Source of the DNA: Actinomycetota bacterium
Lineage (GTDB): Bacteria > Actinomycetota > Thermoleophilia > Solirubrobacterales > Solirubrobacteraceae
Length of the DNA stretch: 64,000 nucleotides
Assembly (NCBI GenBank): GCA_005888335.1
Contig: VAWY01000129.1
Location: 520 to 64,519, forward strand
Direction: 5' to 3'
A program made the position numbers and the translations under genes. How positions within the stretch are numbered: the first letter of the stretch is position 1; each line of letters opens with the position of its first letter. Below, piece by piece: positions 40,568 through 49,201 of this stretch. The notes below the pieces were generated by a model that ran no database searches, had not been told where the DNA came from, and was given only the letters and a program-made list of their open reading frames with translations.

Positions 40568-40657
40568 CCGCGCGGGAACGTACCGACCCCGGCAGACGCG
40601 TTTGCTCGGGCCCGCGCGGCGCGGTGCCGGGGACCCCGAACCCGCCCGTGGACGAAC

Positions 40658-41518
40658 TCAGACCTGCGCCAGGTCGCGCAGCGCGCGGTCCAGCGACTCG
40701 GGCTTGGCCTCGAGCAGCGACAGCAGCGCGTCGCGGGCCGCGAGCGGCTCGTAGCCCAGGCGCGGGACCGTCGAGGCGCCGGTGTCGGGCAGCGCCCCGC
40801 GAAAGTCGCAGACGAGGACCCCCGGCGCGTGGCGGCGCGCCGCGAAGACGAGCCGGCCCAGCGTGTCGAGCGCTGCGTGGCGGCCGGTGAGGACGACGAC
40901 CTGCGGCGCGACGGCGCGCAGCGCGCGCGCCAGGCGAGCCGGGTCCAGCGACGCGTCGAGCGTCAGCGTGCGGATGCCGGTGCGGCGCAGGCACAGCTCG
41001 AGCGCCTGGACGTGCAGGGCGTCGGCTTCGAGCGGCGCGGTCGCGCTGAAGACGAGGACGCCCTCGGGCCGGTGCGCGGGCGGCGCCACGCGCAACGCCG
41101 CGGCGAGCCAGCCGGTCGCGTAGCGCCACGCGAAGGCAAGCTCGGCGCCGCCGGCCGGAAGGTCCTCGATGGTCGGCAGGAGCACCTGCTGGACCGTGCG
41201 CTCGACCGACCGCGTCGCCAGGCTCTCCTCGAGCAGGCGGTCGGCCTTGTCCTCGTCGAAGCGGCCGAACGCGTCGCGCAGGCGCGTCGGCGTCGCCGGC
41301 CCCTCCCCGCGCTCGCGCGCGATCGAGATCGCGCTCGAGATGTTCTGGGTCTCCGAGAAGGCCTGGCGCAGGGCCTCGATCTCGGTCAGGTCGAACTGAC
41401 GGTGGCCGCCCTGCGTGCGGCGGGGAGTGGGGAAGCCGAACCGCCGTTCCCATGAGCGGAGCGTGTTGGGGCTCACGCCGAGCATGGCGGCAGCGGCGTT
41501 CGTACGGACGACGCTCAT
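40658..41518 (-). CDS. MerR-family regulator with cobalamin-binding-like domain
   Basis: 286 residues. A MerR HTH (VRTNAAAAMLGVSPNTLRSW, ERRFGFPTPRRTQGGHRQFD) is followed by a helical cap (about 80-160) and a Rossmann-like B12-binding fold (EGVLVFSATAPLEADALHVQ, IRTLTLDASLDPARLARAL), as in the CarH/LitR photoreceptor group. The axial His of the usual ExH segment is replaced (LEADALH), so B12 binding may be lost or altered. ATG 41518 is chosen by homology. Repeated TTGCGC elements lie upstream. Confidence 0.8.
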   Translation of the reverse strand: MSVVRTNAAAAMLGVSPNTLRSWERRFGFPTPRRTQGGHRQFDLTEIEALRQAFSETQNISSAISIARERGEGPATPTRLRDAFGRFDEDKADRLLEESLATRSVERTVQQVLLPTIEDLPAGGAELAFAWRYATGWLAAALRVAPPAHRPEGVLVFSATAPLEADALHVQALELCLRRTGIRTLTLDASLDPARLARALRAVAPQVVVLTGRHAALDTLGRLVFAARRHAPGVLVCDFRGALPDTGASTVPRLGYEPLAARDALLSLLEAKPESLDRALRDLAQV

Positions 41519-41605
41519 ACCGAAGTTGTCGAGCGCTGGCCAAACCTGCGCAAGTCGCGCAAGAGCGCCTGCAAATGGCAAGAATCCGCCCGGGTTATGC
41601 GCCGG

Positions 41606-41809
41606 TCATCCGCCGCCGCGCTGCAGCGAGCGCAGGAACGCCTCGAGCTGCTCGCGGCTGTAGCGCCGCTGCCCGCCCGGCGTGCGGTAGCTGGGCAGCA
41701 CGCCGGCGTCCGACCAGCGCCGCAGCGTGCTCAGCGAGACGCCGAGAACGCGGGCAGCCTCGGAGATTGACAGGCCGAGGCGGGGCGGCGGCGTCATCTC
41801 GTGGTCCAT
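41606..41809 (-). CDS. BldC-like MerR-type DNA-binding protein
   Basis: 67 residues, little more than one HTH: LSISEAARVLGVSLSTLRRW, SDAGVLPSYRTPGGQRRYSR, EQLEAFLRSL. It resembles BldC/excisionase-type proteins that bind DNA cooperatively. No integrase is near, so a developmental or stress regulator is more likely than an excisionase. ATG 41809 or 41797. Divergent from ppk2, which it may control. Confidence 0.8.
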   Translation of the reverse strand: MDHEMTPPPRLGLSISEAARVLGVSLSTLRRWSDAGVLPSYRTPGGQRRYSREQLEAFLRSLQRGGG

Positions 41810-41892
41810 GGCCGACGTTGTCGTGCACACCGGCCGGACCTGAGCAGCGACGGGCGGCTTTGCACAGCTTTGCCTGCGAGGATGCAGCGAGG

Positions 41893-42645
41893 ATGGGCCG
41901 TTTGGACGAAGTCGACCTGTCGCTGAAGCTGTCCAAGGCCGAGGAGGCGCGCCGGCTCGAGAAGGACGGCGAGCGGCTGCAGGACCTCCGCCTGCGCCTG
42001 GCCGGGCTGAAGGGCGACGGGCGCCTGGGGCGGCCGCTGTGCGTGCTCTTCGAGGGCTGGGACGCCTCGGGCAAGGGCGGGGCGATCAAGCGCCTGGTCG
42101 CGCCGCTCGACCTGCGCCATGTCCGCGTGGCCCAGTTCGCGGCGCCGTCCTACGACGAGCGGCGCCACAACTACCTCGACCGCTTCGTCGCGGCCCTGCC
42201 CGGCTGGGGCGGCGTCGCCGTCCTCGACCGCACGTGGTACGGGCGCGTCCTCGTCGAGCGCGTCGAGGGCTTCGCCACCAACGCGCAGTGGAAGCGCGCC
42301 TACGACGAGATCAACGCGTTCGAGCGCGTGCACGCCGACGAGGGCATGGTCTTCGTCAAGCTGTGGATGCACATCTCCGACGCCGAGCAGCTCAAGCGCT
42401 TCGAGAAGCGCCGCGACGACCCGCTCAAGAGCTGGAAGCTCACCGACGAGGACTGGCGCAACCGCAAGAAGCGCAAGCAGTACGAGGCCGCCGTCGAGGA
42501 CATGCTCGCGCGCAACGACACCGACTGGGCGCCGTGGACGGTCGTGCCGGCGGAGAACAAGTCCTACGCGCGCGTGTTCGTCATGGAGCGCGTCATCGAG
42601 GCGATGCGCGTGGCGCACCGCGGGCGCACGACCATTCCGCGGTGA
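41893..42645 (+). CDS. ppk2: Polyphosphate kinase 2
   Basis: 250 residues. Walker A VLFEGWDASGKGGAIKRLV, Walker B VAVLDRTWYGRVLVERVEG, and the lid RRDDPLKSWKLTDEDWRNR are characteristic of PPK2. It transfers phosphate between polyphosphate and nucleotides, mainly NDP to NTP or NMP to NDP. The length fits a one-domain PPK2. GTG of the next gene overlaps the stop, beginning a tightly coupled four-gene run. Confidence 0.93.
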   Translation: MGRLDEVDLSLKLSKAEEARRLEKDGERLQDLRLRLAGLKGDGRLGRPLCVLFEGWDASGKGGAIKRLVAPLDLRHVRVAQFAAPSYDERRHNYLDRFVAALPGWGGVAVLDRTWYGRVLVERVEGFATNAQWKRAYDEINAFERVHADEGMVFVKLWMHISDAEQLKRFEKRRDDPLKSWKLTDEDWRNRKKRKQYEAAVEDMLARNDTDWAPWTVVPAENKSYARVFVMERVIEAMRVAHRGRTTIPR

Positions 42646-43079
42646 AGGCGCTCGGGCTGGCCGCGGCGGCGCTCCTGGCGCTCGGGTGCGGCGAGGACCG
42701 CCGGCCGCTCTCGACGCTGTGCACGGTGGGCGAGCGCCCGATCACGCGCGCCCTCCAGCGGGCGCCCGGCCCGGTCGTGCTCGCCGACGGCACGCGCCTG
42801 TCGCAGTGCATGGCCGACGCGCGCGACGCGGGCGACCTGCAGAACTTCGGCGTGGTCGTCACCCGCATCGCGGACCGCCTCGCCGACCGAGCCCGCCACG
42901 ACCGAGACGCGGCCGTGCGCCTCGGCTACCTGATCGGCGCGGCCGAGCGCGGGTCGGCGCACAGCGAAGGCATCCAGGCCGAGCTCGTCCACCGCCTCGA
43001 GAGCACCTCCCGGCGCGTGCCGCCCGAGGCCCAGCCTCGGCTCGAGCGCGGCCGGCGCGCCGGGGAGCGCGGCGGGTGA
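42642..43079 (+). CDS. Probable lipoprotein (145 aa)
   Basis: Starts VKALGLAAAALLALGCGEDR, a short hydrophobic leader ending in LGC, consistent with a lipobox. The mature part is helical with two more cysteines (TLCTVGERPI, SQCMADARDAGD). GTG 42642 overlaps the ppk2 stop as GTGA, and its stop overlaps the next gene the same way. No known domain. Co-expression with ppk2 is certain from the overlaps; a functional link is not. Confidence 0.65.
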   Translation: MKALGLAAAALLALGCGEDRRPLSTLCTVGERPITRALQRAPGPVVLADGTRLSQCMADARDAGDLQNFGVVVTRIADRLADRARHDRDAAVRLGYLIGAAERGSAHSEGIQAELVHRLESTSRRVPPEAQPRLERGRRAGERGG

Positions 43080-43918
43080 GGCTGCGCCTGTACCACCACG
43101 GCGACGGCGCGCGGATCGCCTACCGCGAGTCGGGCACCGGGCCGCCGCTCGCGCTGCTGCACTCGGCGCTGCTCTCGCACCGCGAGTTCATGCCGGTCGT
43201 CGAGGAGCTCGCCGACCGCTTCCGCGTCGTCCTGCCCGACCTCCCGCTCCACGGGGACTCCGAGGACCGCCCGCGCCACCCCTACACGCTGGACTGGCTG
43301 GCCGACGTCATGGCCGGCTTCGCCGCCGACGTCCTCGGACCGCGCGCGGCGCTCGGCGGCCACGAGCTCGGCGCCGAGATCCTCGTGCGGGCCGTGGCGG
43401 GCGGGCGGCTGAAGCCGGGCCGCCTGGTGCTGATGCCCTGCCGGCTGCACCGGCCGCTGGCGCGCGGCGCGTGGTGGCGGGCCTGGCGACTGGCGACGCG
43501 GGCCGGTGGGGCGCCCGGCCTCGACCGCGTGGCCGGCCATGCCGCGCGGCTCGCGCTGCGCCCCGAGCTGGGCGTCAAGCTCTCGGCGCAAGGCAACCCG
43601 GCCGCGCGCGACCTCGTCCGCCACGCGCTGGCCGACGCGGGCGGCAACGCCAACCTGGCCCGCTCGTGGTCGCGCTTCGCGGGCGCGTGGCCGCCGGCGG
43701 GTGCGCAGCGCCCGGTCCTCGACCAGCTCCCGCGCCTGACCGTGCCGACGCTGCTGCTGTGGGCCGACCGCGACCCCGCGCACCCGCTGCGCGCCGCCGA
43801 GCAGGCGCTCGACCTCCTGCCGCGCGGCCAGCTGCGCGTCCTGCCCGGCACCGGCTTCCTGATCGCCTACGACGACCCGGTGGGCGTGGCGCGCGAGCTG
43901 GCAGCCTTCTGCATGTGA
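43076..43918 (+). CDS. Alpha/beta-hydrolase fold protein lacking the usual nucleophile
   Basis: 280 residues with an alpha/beta-hydrolase layout: RESGTGPPLALLHSALLSHR (oxyanion region), VVLPDLPLHGDSEDRP, then AALGGHELGAEILVRAV at the nucleophile elbow and TVPTLLLWADRDPAHPLRAA with the acid. The elbow G95-H-E-L-G99 has Glu97 where Ser, Cys or Asp is expected. The catalytic His region reads LPGTGFLIAYDDP with no His. It may be a non-enzymatic or altered enzyme. Overlaps both neighbours. Confidence 0.75.
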   Translation: MRLRLYHHGDGARIAYRESGTGPPLALLHSALLSHREFMPVVEELADRFRVVLPDLPLHGDSEDRPRHPYTLDWLADVMAGFAADVLGPRAALGGHELGAEILVRAVAGGRLKPGRLVLMPCRLHRPLARGAWWRAWRLATRAGGAPGLDRVAGHAARLALRPELGVKLSAQGNPAARDLVRHALADAGGNANLARSWSRFAGAWPPAGAQRPVLDQLPRLTVPTLLLWADRDPAHPLRAAEQALDLLPRGQLRVLPGTGFLIAYDDPVGVARELAAFCM

Positions 43919-44508
43919 TGCGCCTCTACGAGATCCCCTTCTCGACCAACGTGGAGCGCGTCACGCTGGCGCTCGCGCTCAAGGGCCTCGCGGTCGAGCA
44001 CGTCGAGGTCGACCCCACCGACCGCTCGCCGGTCGTCGCCGTGTCCGGGCAGGAGCTCGTCCCCGTCCTCGTCCTCGACGACGGCGAGGTCGTCGCCGAC
44101 TCGACGGCCATCCTGCGCCGCCTCGACGACGACCATCCCACGCCGCCGCTGTGGCCCGACGACGCGACGCGCGCCGCCGAGCTCGACGTCTTCGCCGACT
44201 GGTTCAACCGCGTCTGGAAGGTCGCGCCCAACGCGATCGCCGACGGCGACGGCACCCCCGCGCACTGGGCCGAGCTGCGGGCCCACGTCACCGTCTTCGA
44301 GCGCCTGCTCGCCGGCCGCCGCTACCTGTTCGGCGACGCGCCCAGCGCCGCCGACCTGCTCGCCTTCCCCTTCCTCAAGTACGCCGCGCGCATCGACCCG
44401 TCCGACGGCGAGCGCTTCCACCGCGTGCTGCACGAGGGTCAACCGCTCGACGGGCACCCGGCGGTCGCCGCGTGGATCGACCGGATCGACGCGCTGCCGC
44501 GCGCTTGA
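43918..44508 (+). CDS. Glutathione S-transferase-fold protein
   Basis: 196 residues. Thioredoxin-like N-terminal domain (MRLYEIPFSTNVERVTLALA, VVADSTAILRRLDDDHP with the SNAIL-type ES/DS motif) and an all-helical C-terminal domain (YLFGDAPSAADLLAFPFLKY). Actinobacteria generally lack glutathione, so the thiol may be another one, or the protein may bind rather than conjugate. ATG 43918 shares a base with the stop of the hydrolase gene. Confidence 0.82.
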   Translation: MRLYEIPFSTNVERVTLALALKGLAVEHVEVDPTDRSPVVAVSGQELVPVLVLDDGEVVADSTAILRRLDDDHPTPPLWPDDATRAAELDVFADWFNRVWKVAPNAIADGDGTPAHWAELRAHVTVFERLLAGRRYLFGDAPSAADLLAFPFLKYAARIDPSDGERFHRVLHEGQPLDGHPAVAAWIDRIDALPRA

Positions 44509-44565
44509 GATGACCTGAGGCGCGGTAGCGTGCGGGTCAGAACTCAGGCACAGGAGGAACTCGGG

Positions 44566-45918
44566 ATGGCGACGCAAGCGACGGCGGGCGAGCAGCTCTG
44601 GGGTGGCGAGACGACCAAGGCCGTCGAGAACTTCCCGGTCTCCGGCGAACGGGTCCCCGTGAGCGTCGTGCGCTGGCTCGGGCGGATCAAGGCGGCCGCG
44701 GCGCGCACCAACGCCGAGCTGGGCAAGCTCGACCGCGACCTCGCCGAGCGGATCGCCGCCGCCGGCGACCGCGTGGCCAACGGCGACGTCGACGACCAGT
44801 TCCCGATCGACGTCTTCCAGACCGGCTCGGGGACGTCCTCGAACATGAACGCCAACGAGGTGATCGCCAACCTCGCCGGCGAGGGCGTCCATCCCAACGA
44901 CCACGTCAACATGGGCCAGTCGTCCAACGACGTGTTCCCCAGCGCCGTGCACCTCGCCGCGCTGGACGAGTCGAGCACTCGGCTGATTCCCGCGCTGGAG
45001 GCGCTCGAGCGCGCGCTGCAGGAGAAGGCCGAGGCGTTCAAGGACATCGTCAAGGCCGGGCGCACGCATCTGATGGACGCGGTGCCGGTGACGCTCGGGC
45101 AGGAGTTCGCCGGGTACGCCGCCCAGATCAGGCTCGCCCAGCGGCGCCTCGCGCTCGCCCTGCCGCAGGTCGCCCAGATCCCGCTCGGCGGGACCGCGAC
45201 GGGCACCGGCCTGAACACCCACCCGCGCTTCGCCGACGGCGTGCGCGCCCGGCTCAACGAGGCGACCGGCCTGAACATCGCGCCGCCCGAGGACCCGTTC
45301 GAAGCGCAGGCCAACCGCGACGCGCTCGTCGAGCTGTCGGGCGCCCTGAAGGTGATCGCGGTCTCGCTGACCAAGATCGCCAACGACCTCGCGCTCATGG
45401 GCTCGGGCCCGCGGGCCGGGATCGGCGAGATCTTCCTGCCGGAGCTGCAGAAGGGCTCGTCGATCATGCCCGGCAAGGTCAACCCGGTCATCCCCGAGGT
45501 CGTCCTCCAGGTCGCCGCCCAGGTGATCGGCAACGACCTGGCGATCACCGTCGGCGGCACGCAGGGGCAGTTCGAGCTCAACGTGCGCATCCCGCTCATG
45601 GCGCGCAACCTCGTGGGGCCGACGGGCTCGATCCCGCTGCTCACGAGCGCGGTGACGCTGCTGCGCGCCAAGTGCGTCGAGGGGATCGAGGCCAACCTCG
45701 AGGGCTGCCGGCGCAGCGCCGAGTCGACGCTCGCCGCCGCCACCGCGCTCAACCCGTTCATCGGCTACGACAAGGCGGGCGAGATCGTCAAGGAGGCGGC
45801 GGCGTCCGGGCGGATGCTGCGCGACGTCGCGCTCGAGCACGGCGTCGACGAGGCGACCTACGAGAAGGCGATGGACCTGCGCAAGATGGCGGCGGGGTCG
45901 GCGGCCGAGCAGGGCTAG
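44566..45918 (+). CDS. fumC: Fumarate hydratase class II
   Basis: 450 residues. Superfamily signature GSSIMPGKVNPVIPEVVLQ, plus TGSGTSSNMNANEVIANLA and the active-site His in GRTHLMDAVPVTLGQEFAGY. It interconverts fumarate and malate in the TCA cycle. ATG 44566 has AGGAGG upstream; GTG 44530 would add 12 residues. Single gene with its own start region, on the same strand as the ppk2 run. Confidence 0.95.
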   Translation: MATQATAGEQLWGGETTKAVENFPVSGERVPVSVVRWLGRIKAAAARTNAELGKLDRDLAERIAAAGDRVANGDVDDQFPIDVFQTGSGTSSNMNANEVIANLAGEGVHPNDHVNMGQSSNDVFPSAVHLAALDESSTRLIPALEALERALQEKAEAFKDIVKAGRTHLMDAVPVTLGQEFAGYAAQIRLAQRRLALALPQVAQIPLGGTATGTGLNTHPRFADGVRARLNEATGLNIAPPEDPFEAQANRDALVELSGALKVIAVSLTKIANDLALMGSGPRAGIGEIFLPELQKGSSIMPGKVNPVIPEVVLQVAAQVIGNDLAITVGGTQGQFELNVRIPLMARNLVGPTGSIPLLTSAVTLLRAKCVEGIEANLEGCRRSAESTLAAATALNPFIGYDKAGEIVKEAAASGRMLRDVALEHGVDEATYEKAMDLRKMAAGSAAEQG

Positions 45919-45943
45919 CGATCGACTTCGTCGACCGCTGGCT

Positions 45944-45964
45944 TGCGCGAACTTCGTTCGCGCA
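45944..45964 (+). promoter_or_regulatory. Perfect 8-bp hairpin before the amidotransferase gene
   Basis: TGCGCGAA (45944-45951) and TTCGCGCA (45957-45964) with loop CTTCG. It begins 25 nt after the fumC stop and ends 7 nt before ATG 45972, so it could reduce read-through or mask the ribosome site. No T tract follows. Confidence 0.35.
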
Positions 45965-45971
45965 GGCGGCG

Positions 45972-46595
45972 ATGGGTCTGGTCCTCGTCCTCCAGCACGA
46001 CCACAACGCGCCGGCCGGCCTGCTCGGCGACTGGCTGGCCGAGCACGCCGAGGTCGTCACCGTGCGCCTGGACCGCGGCGAGCGCCCGCCCGAGCCGGCG
46101 GGCTTCGACCGCGTCGTCACGCTGGGCTCCGAGCATGCGGCCGACGACGACGGCGTGGCCTGGCAGGCCGACGAGCAGGCGACGCTGCGCGCCGCCGACG
46201 CCGCGGGCGTGCCGGTCCTCGGGGTGTGCTTCGGCGCGCAGGCGCTGGCCCGCGCGCTCGGCGGCGGCGTACGGCGCGCCGCGCGGCCCGAGCTCGGCTG
46301 GGTGTCGGTCGGCACCCGCGTCCCGGGCGTCATCCCGGACGGCCCGTGGCTGGCCTGGCACGACGACGAGGTCCTCGCGCCGCCCGGCGCGCAGCTGCTC
46401 GCCGCCAACGCCAGCGGCGTGCAGGCCTACCGCGCCGGGCGCCACGTCGGCATCCAGTTCCACCCCGAGGTCACGCCGGCGATCGTCGCCGGCTGGAAGG
46501 GGTCGCCCGAGCTCGTCGCCGAGACCGAGCGGCGCGCGGGCGAGGCGCGCGAGCGCGCGTTCGCGTTGTTCGCCGCCCTGCTTGCCCGGCCGTGA
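45972..46595 (+). CDS. Class I glutamine amidotransferase-like protein
   Basis: 207 residues. The GATase fold has the nucleophile in PVLGVCFGAQALARALGGG and the His/Glu pair in VGIQFHPEVTPAIVAG. The layout matches stand-alone GATases related to GuaA-type domains. It probably releases ammonia from glutamine or a gamma-glutamyl compound. ATG 45972 follows a hairpin. It is 12 bases upstream of the LysE gene and likely co-transcribed with it. Confidence 0.85.
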   Translation: MGLVLVLQHDHNAPAGLLGDWLAEHAEVVTVRLDRGERPPEPAGFDRVVTLGSEHAADDDGVAWQADEQATLRAADAAGVPVLGVCFGAQALARALGGGVRRAARPELGWVSVGTRVPGVIPDGPWLAWHDDEVLAPPGAQLLAANASGVQAYRAGRHVGIQFHPEVTPAIVAGWKGSPELVAETERRAGEARERAFALFAALLARP

Positions 46596-46607
46596 GACCC
46601 TGAGGAC

Positions 46608-47231
46608 GTGCACGCGATCGCCGTCGGCTTCGGACTCGGGTTCTTCGTCGCCCTGCAGCTGGGACCGATGTCGCTGTTCCTTGTGCGCTCGACCCTGCGC
46701 CGCGGCTGGAGCGTGGGGCTGGCCGTCGGCGCCGGCATCGCGCTCGTCGACGCCCTCTACGCCGCCGCGGGCGCGGCCGGCGCGGCGCCCCTGCTGGCCA
46801 TCGATCCCGTCCGGCTCACCCTCGGCCTGATCGGCGCCGCCGTGCTCGTCGCGCTCGGCGCGCGCACGCTCTACAGCGCGTTCCGCGTGCGGCACGGCGG
46901 CGAGGTCCATGCCGAGGTTGCCACCCCGCGGCGAGCGTTCCTGACCGCCCTGGCCGGCACGGCGTCCAATCCGGCGACGATCGCCTCGTGGGCGGCGATC
47001 TTCGCCGCCGCCAGCGTGGCGGGCGCCGCCGACAGCGCGAGCGGCGCGGCACTCCTCGTCGCCGGCGTGGGGCTCGGCAGCCTGACGTGGGTCAGCGCGC
47101 TGGCCAGCGGCACGGCGGTCGCGCGCCGGGCGGTGGGCCGGCGGGCGATCCGGATCGCCGACGCGATCGCGGGACTCGGCCTCGTCGGGTTCGGCGGTGT
47201 GCTCGCCGCCGGCGCGGTGCAGGACGGCTAA
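46608..47231 (+). CDS. LysE/RhtB-family amino-acid exporter
   Basis: 207 residues with about six membrane helices. The N-terminal signature GFGLGFFVALQLGPMSLFLV, RSTLRRGWSVGLAVGAGIAL and NPATIASWAAIFAAASVAG fits LysE-type exporters. GTG 46608 has GAGG just upstream. Pairing with an amidotransferase suggests export or homeostasis of an amino acid, but the substrate is not identifiable. Confidence 0.88.
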   Translation: MHAIAVGFGLGFFVALQLGPMSLFLVRSTLRRGWSVGLAVGAGIALVDALYAAAGAAGAAPLLAIDPVRLTLGLIGAAVLVALGARTLYSAFRVRHGGEVHAEVATPRRAFLTALAGTASNPATIASWAAIFAAASVAGAADSASGAALLVAGVGLGSLTWVSALASGTAVARRAVGRRAIRIADAIAGLGLVGFGGVLAAGAVQDG

Positions 47232-47239
47232 GCCGCTGT

Positions 47240-49198
47240 CTACCGCGGGCCGAACGCCGCGAAGGCCAGCCTGACCGCCCGCGCGGCGGGCTTGTCGCGC
47301 CCGCCGTAGGTGATGACGCCCTTCTGGTTGAGGCCGTGGACGAGCCGGATGCCGGGCACCCGGCGGTTGATCGAGCCGCCGGCGAACGCGGGCGAGACGG
47401 CGAAGTCGCGCAGCGCCCACACGAGCGCGCCCGCCAGGCCGGCACGGTGCGCGTAGACCTCCAGGTGCGTGCGCAGCAGGCGCGCCTGGAAGCGCAGCCC
47501 GCCCGGCGCGCGCGAGGGATTGCGCTCGTTGCCCTCGGCGCCGAACTCGCTGACGACGAGCACCTTGCCGGGGAACGTGCGCCGCATCCGGATCAGCCGC
47601 GCGCGCAGCATCGCCACCAGCCGCGCCCGCGGCGCGTAGGTGTCGTCGTACCAGCCCGTGTAGTTCGTGACGCCGATCGCGTCGGCCGGCCCGTACACCG
47701 CGCCGGTGCGGCGCGGCGGATGCGCGCCCCACACGTCGAGCGCCACGAGCCGGCCGGGGTCGCGCGCGCGGACCTCGCGCGCCATCCGCCGCAGGTAGGC
47801 GACCTGGGTCGCGTCGTGCCCATTGCCGGCGAGCTCGTTGGCGAGGTTGTAGGCGATCACCGACGGATGCGGCTGGGCCTCGCGGACGGCGGCCATCGTG
47901 CGCTGCCGGGCGATCCGCCGCCGGTGCGCCGTGCGCGACGTCCATGAGCCCGGCGAGTCGACCGGGCCGACGCCCATCCAGACGAGCACGCCGGCGGCGT
48001 CGAGGCGCTCGAGCAGGCCGGGGTCGAGCGGATGCTGGCAGCGCGTGGCGTTGGCGCCCAGGCCCACGAGCTCGCGCGCGAGCGTCGCCTGGTCGGCGGG
48101 GCGCAGCGCGTCGCCGCGCCCGCGCGCGTCCTCCTGCAGCGAGGCGCCGCGCAGCCGCAGCGGGCGGCCGTTGAGCCGCAGCTGCCCGGCCGCCCAGGTC
48201 AGCTCGCGCAGGCCGATGGCAGCGCGGTAGCCCGCCTCGCCGTCGCCCGCGACGAGCTGCAGGTCGTAGAGCGCGGGATGGGTCGGCGACCAGAGGGCCG
48301 GCGCCGAGACGGCCACGGTCGCGTGCAGGACGCGCGCGTCGCCGGGCGCCGTGCGGATCCCCGGCATCCGGAAGTCGATGCGCCCGTCGCCGCGGGCGAG
48401 CACGCCCTCGACCGGGATCGCGCGCGCCTGCGGGAACCGGTTGCGCACCTCGACCGAGATCTCGACGAGCGCGCCGCCCTGGCGCAGGCGCGTATGGACG
48501 GCCGGCGCGTTGAGCTCGCTGCGCCCGACGGGCCGCAGCGTGACCTCGCGGTTGACGCCCCCGAAGTTGAACCACGTCCGGTGCCAGCCCTCCGCCTTCA
48601 TGCGCTCGGGGTCGCGCCAGTCGGCGCGCACGACGAGACGGTGGGCGCGGCGGTCGTCGAGCGTGATGGGGGTCTCGAAGGGCAGGTACGTGCCGGTGTG
48701 CGCGCCGACGCGCCGGCCGTCGAGCCAGACCGTGGCGCGATGGTTGACCGACTCGAAGCGCACCACGTAGCGGCCGGAGCGATGCACGCGCAGGTCGCGC
48801 TCGTACCACGCGACACTCCCGGCGAACGAGCGCGACGTCAGCGTGCGGGCGTTCGGCACGTAGGGCACGGCGACGGGGCGGCCGCCGAAGCCCCCGCGCG
48901 CCCAGCCGCGAGCCGCGCCCGTATCCGCCGGATCGAGCCGGACGCGCCAGCCGCGGTGGAGCGCCGCCCGGCGCGTCGGTCCGTCGTGGATCCAGGGGAC
49001 CGCGCCGCCGGCGACGACCGCGGCGGGCGTCTCGACGGGCAGGCGCGGTAGCGCCGGAGCGGCCTCGCGCTGGCTTCCGCTGGCGACCGCGACGACCGCC
49101 GCGGCGCCGAGCGCCGCGGCGGTGGCCGCGATCAAACGGAGGGCGTCGGACGGCACGACGTGCAGCACCGTATTGCGCCGTGCCGACGACCGCCCCAC
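47240..49198 (-). CDS. Secreted glycoside hydrolase family 2 protein
   Basis: 652 residues. N-terminal signal (LRLIAATAAALGAAAVVAVA), a sugar-binding jelly roll (about 75-230; YVVRFESVNHRATVWLDG, GWHRTWFNFGGVNREV), an Ig-like domain and a TIM barrel from about 340. The acid/base is in VIAYNLANELAGNG and the nucleophile in KVLVVSEFGAEGNERN. Likely a beta-galactosidase, glucuronidase or mannosidase. GTG 49198 lies 3 nt after the stop of the propeller gene, so the two are coupled. Confidence 0.88.
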   Translation of the reverse strand: MGRSSARRNTVLHVVPSDALRLIAATAAALGAAAVVAVASGSQREAAPALPRLPVETPAAVVAGGAVPWIHDGPTRRAALHRGWRVRLDPADTGAARGWARGGFGGRPVAVPYVPNARTLTSRSFAGSVAWYERDLRVHRSGRYVVRFESVNHRATVWLDGRRVGAHTGTYLPFETPITLDDRRAHRLVVRADWRDPERMKAEGWHRTWFNFGGVNREVTLRPVGRSELNAPAVHTRLRQGGALVEISVEVRNRFPQARAIPVEGVLARGDGRIDFRMPGIRTAPGDARVLHATVAVSAPALWSPTHPALYDLQLVAGDGEAGYRAAIGLRELTWAAGQLRLNGRPLRLRGASLQEDARGRGDALRPADQATLARELVGLGANATRCQHPLDPGLLERLDAAGVLVWMGVGPVDSPGSWTSRTAHRRRIARQRTMAAVREAQPHPSVIAYNLANELAGNGHDATQVAYLRRMAREVRARDPGRLVALDVWGAHPPRRTGAVYGPADAIGVTNYTGWYDDTYAPRARLVAMLRARLIRMRRTFPGKVLVVSEFGAEGNERNPSRAPGGLRFQARLLRTHLEVYAHRAGLAGALVWALRDFAVSPAFAGGSINRRVPGIRLVHGLNQKGVITYGGRDKPAARAVRLAFAAFGPR

Positions 49199-49201
49199 CC
49201 G

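Noticed and set aside
41606..41809. BldC-like protein as a phage excisionase
   Set aside because: No integrase, phage gene or attachment site is nearby, and the neighbours are chromosomal.
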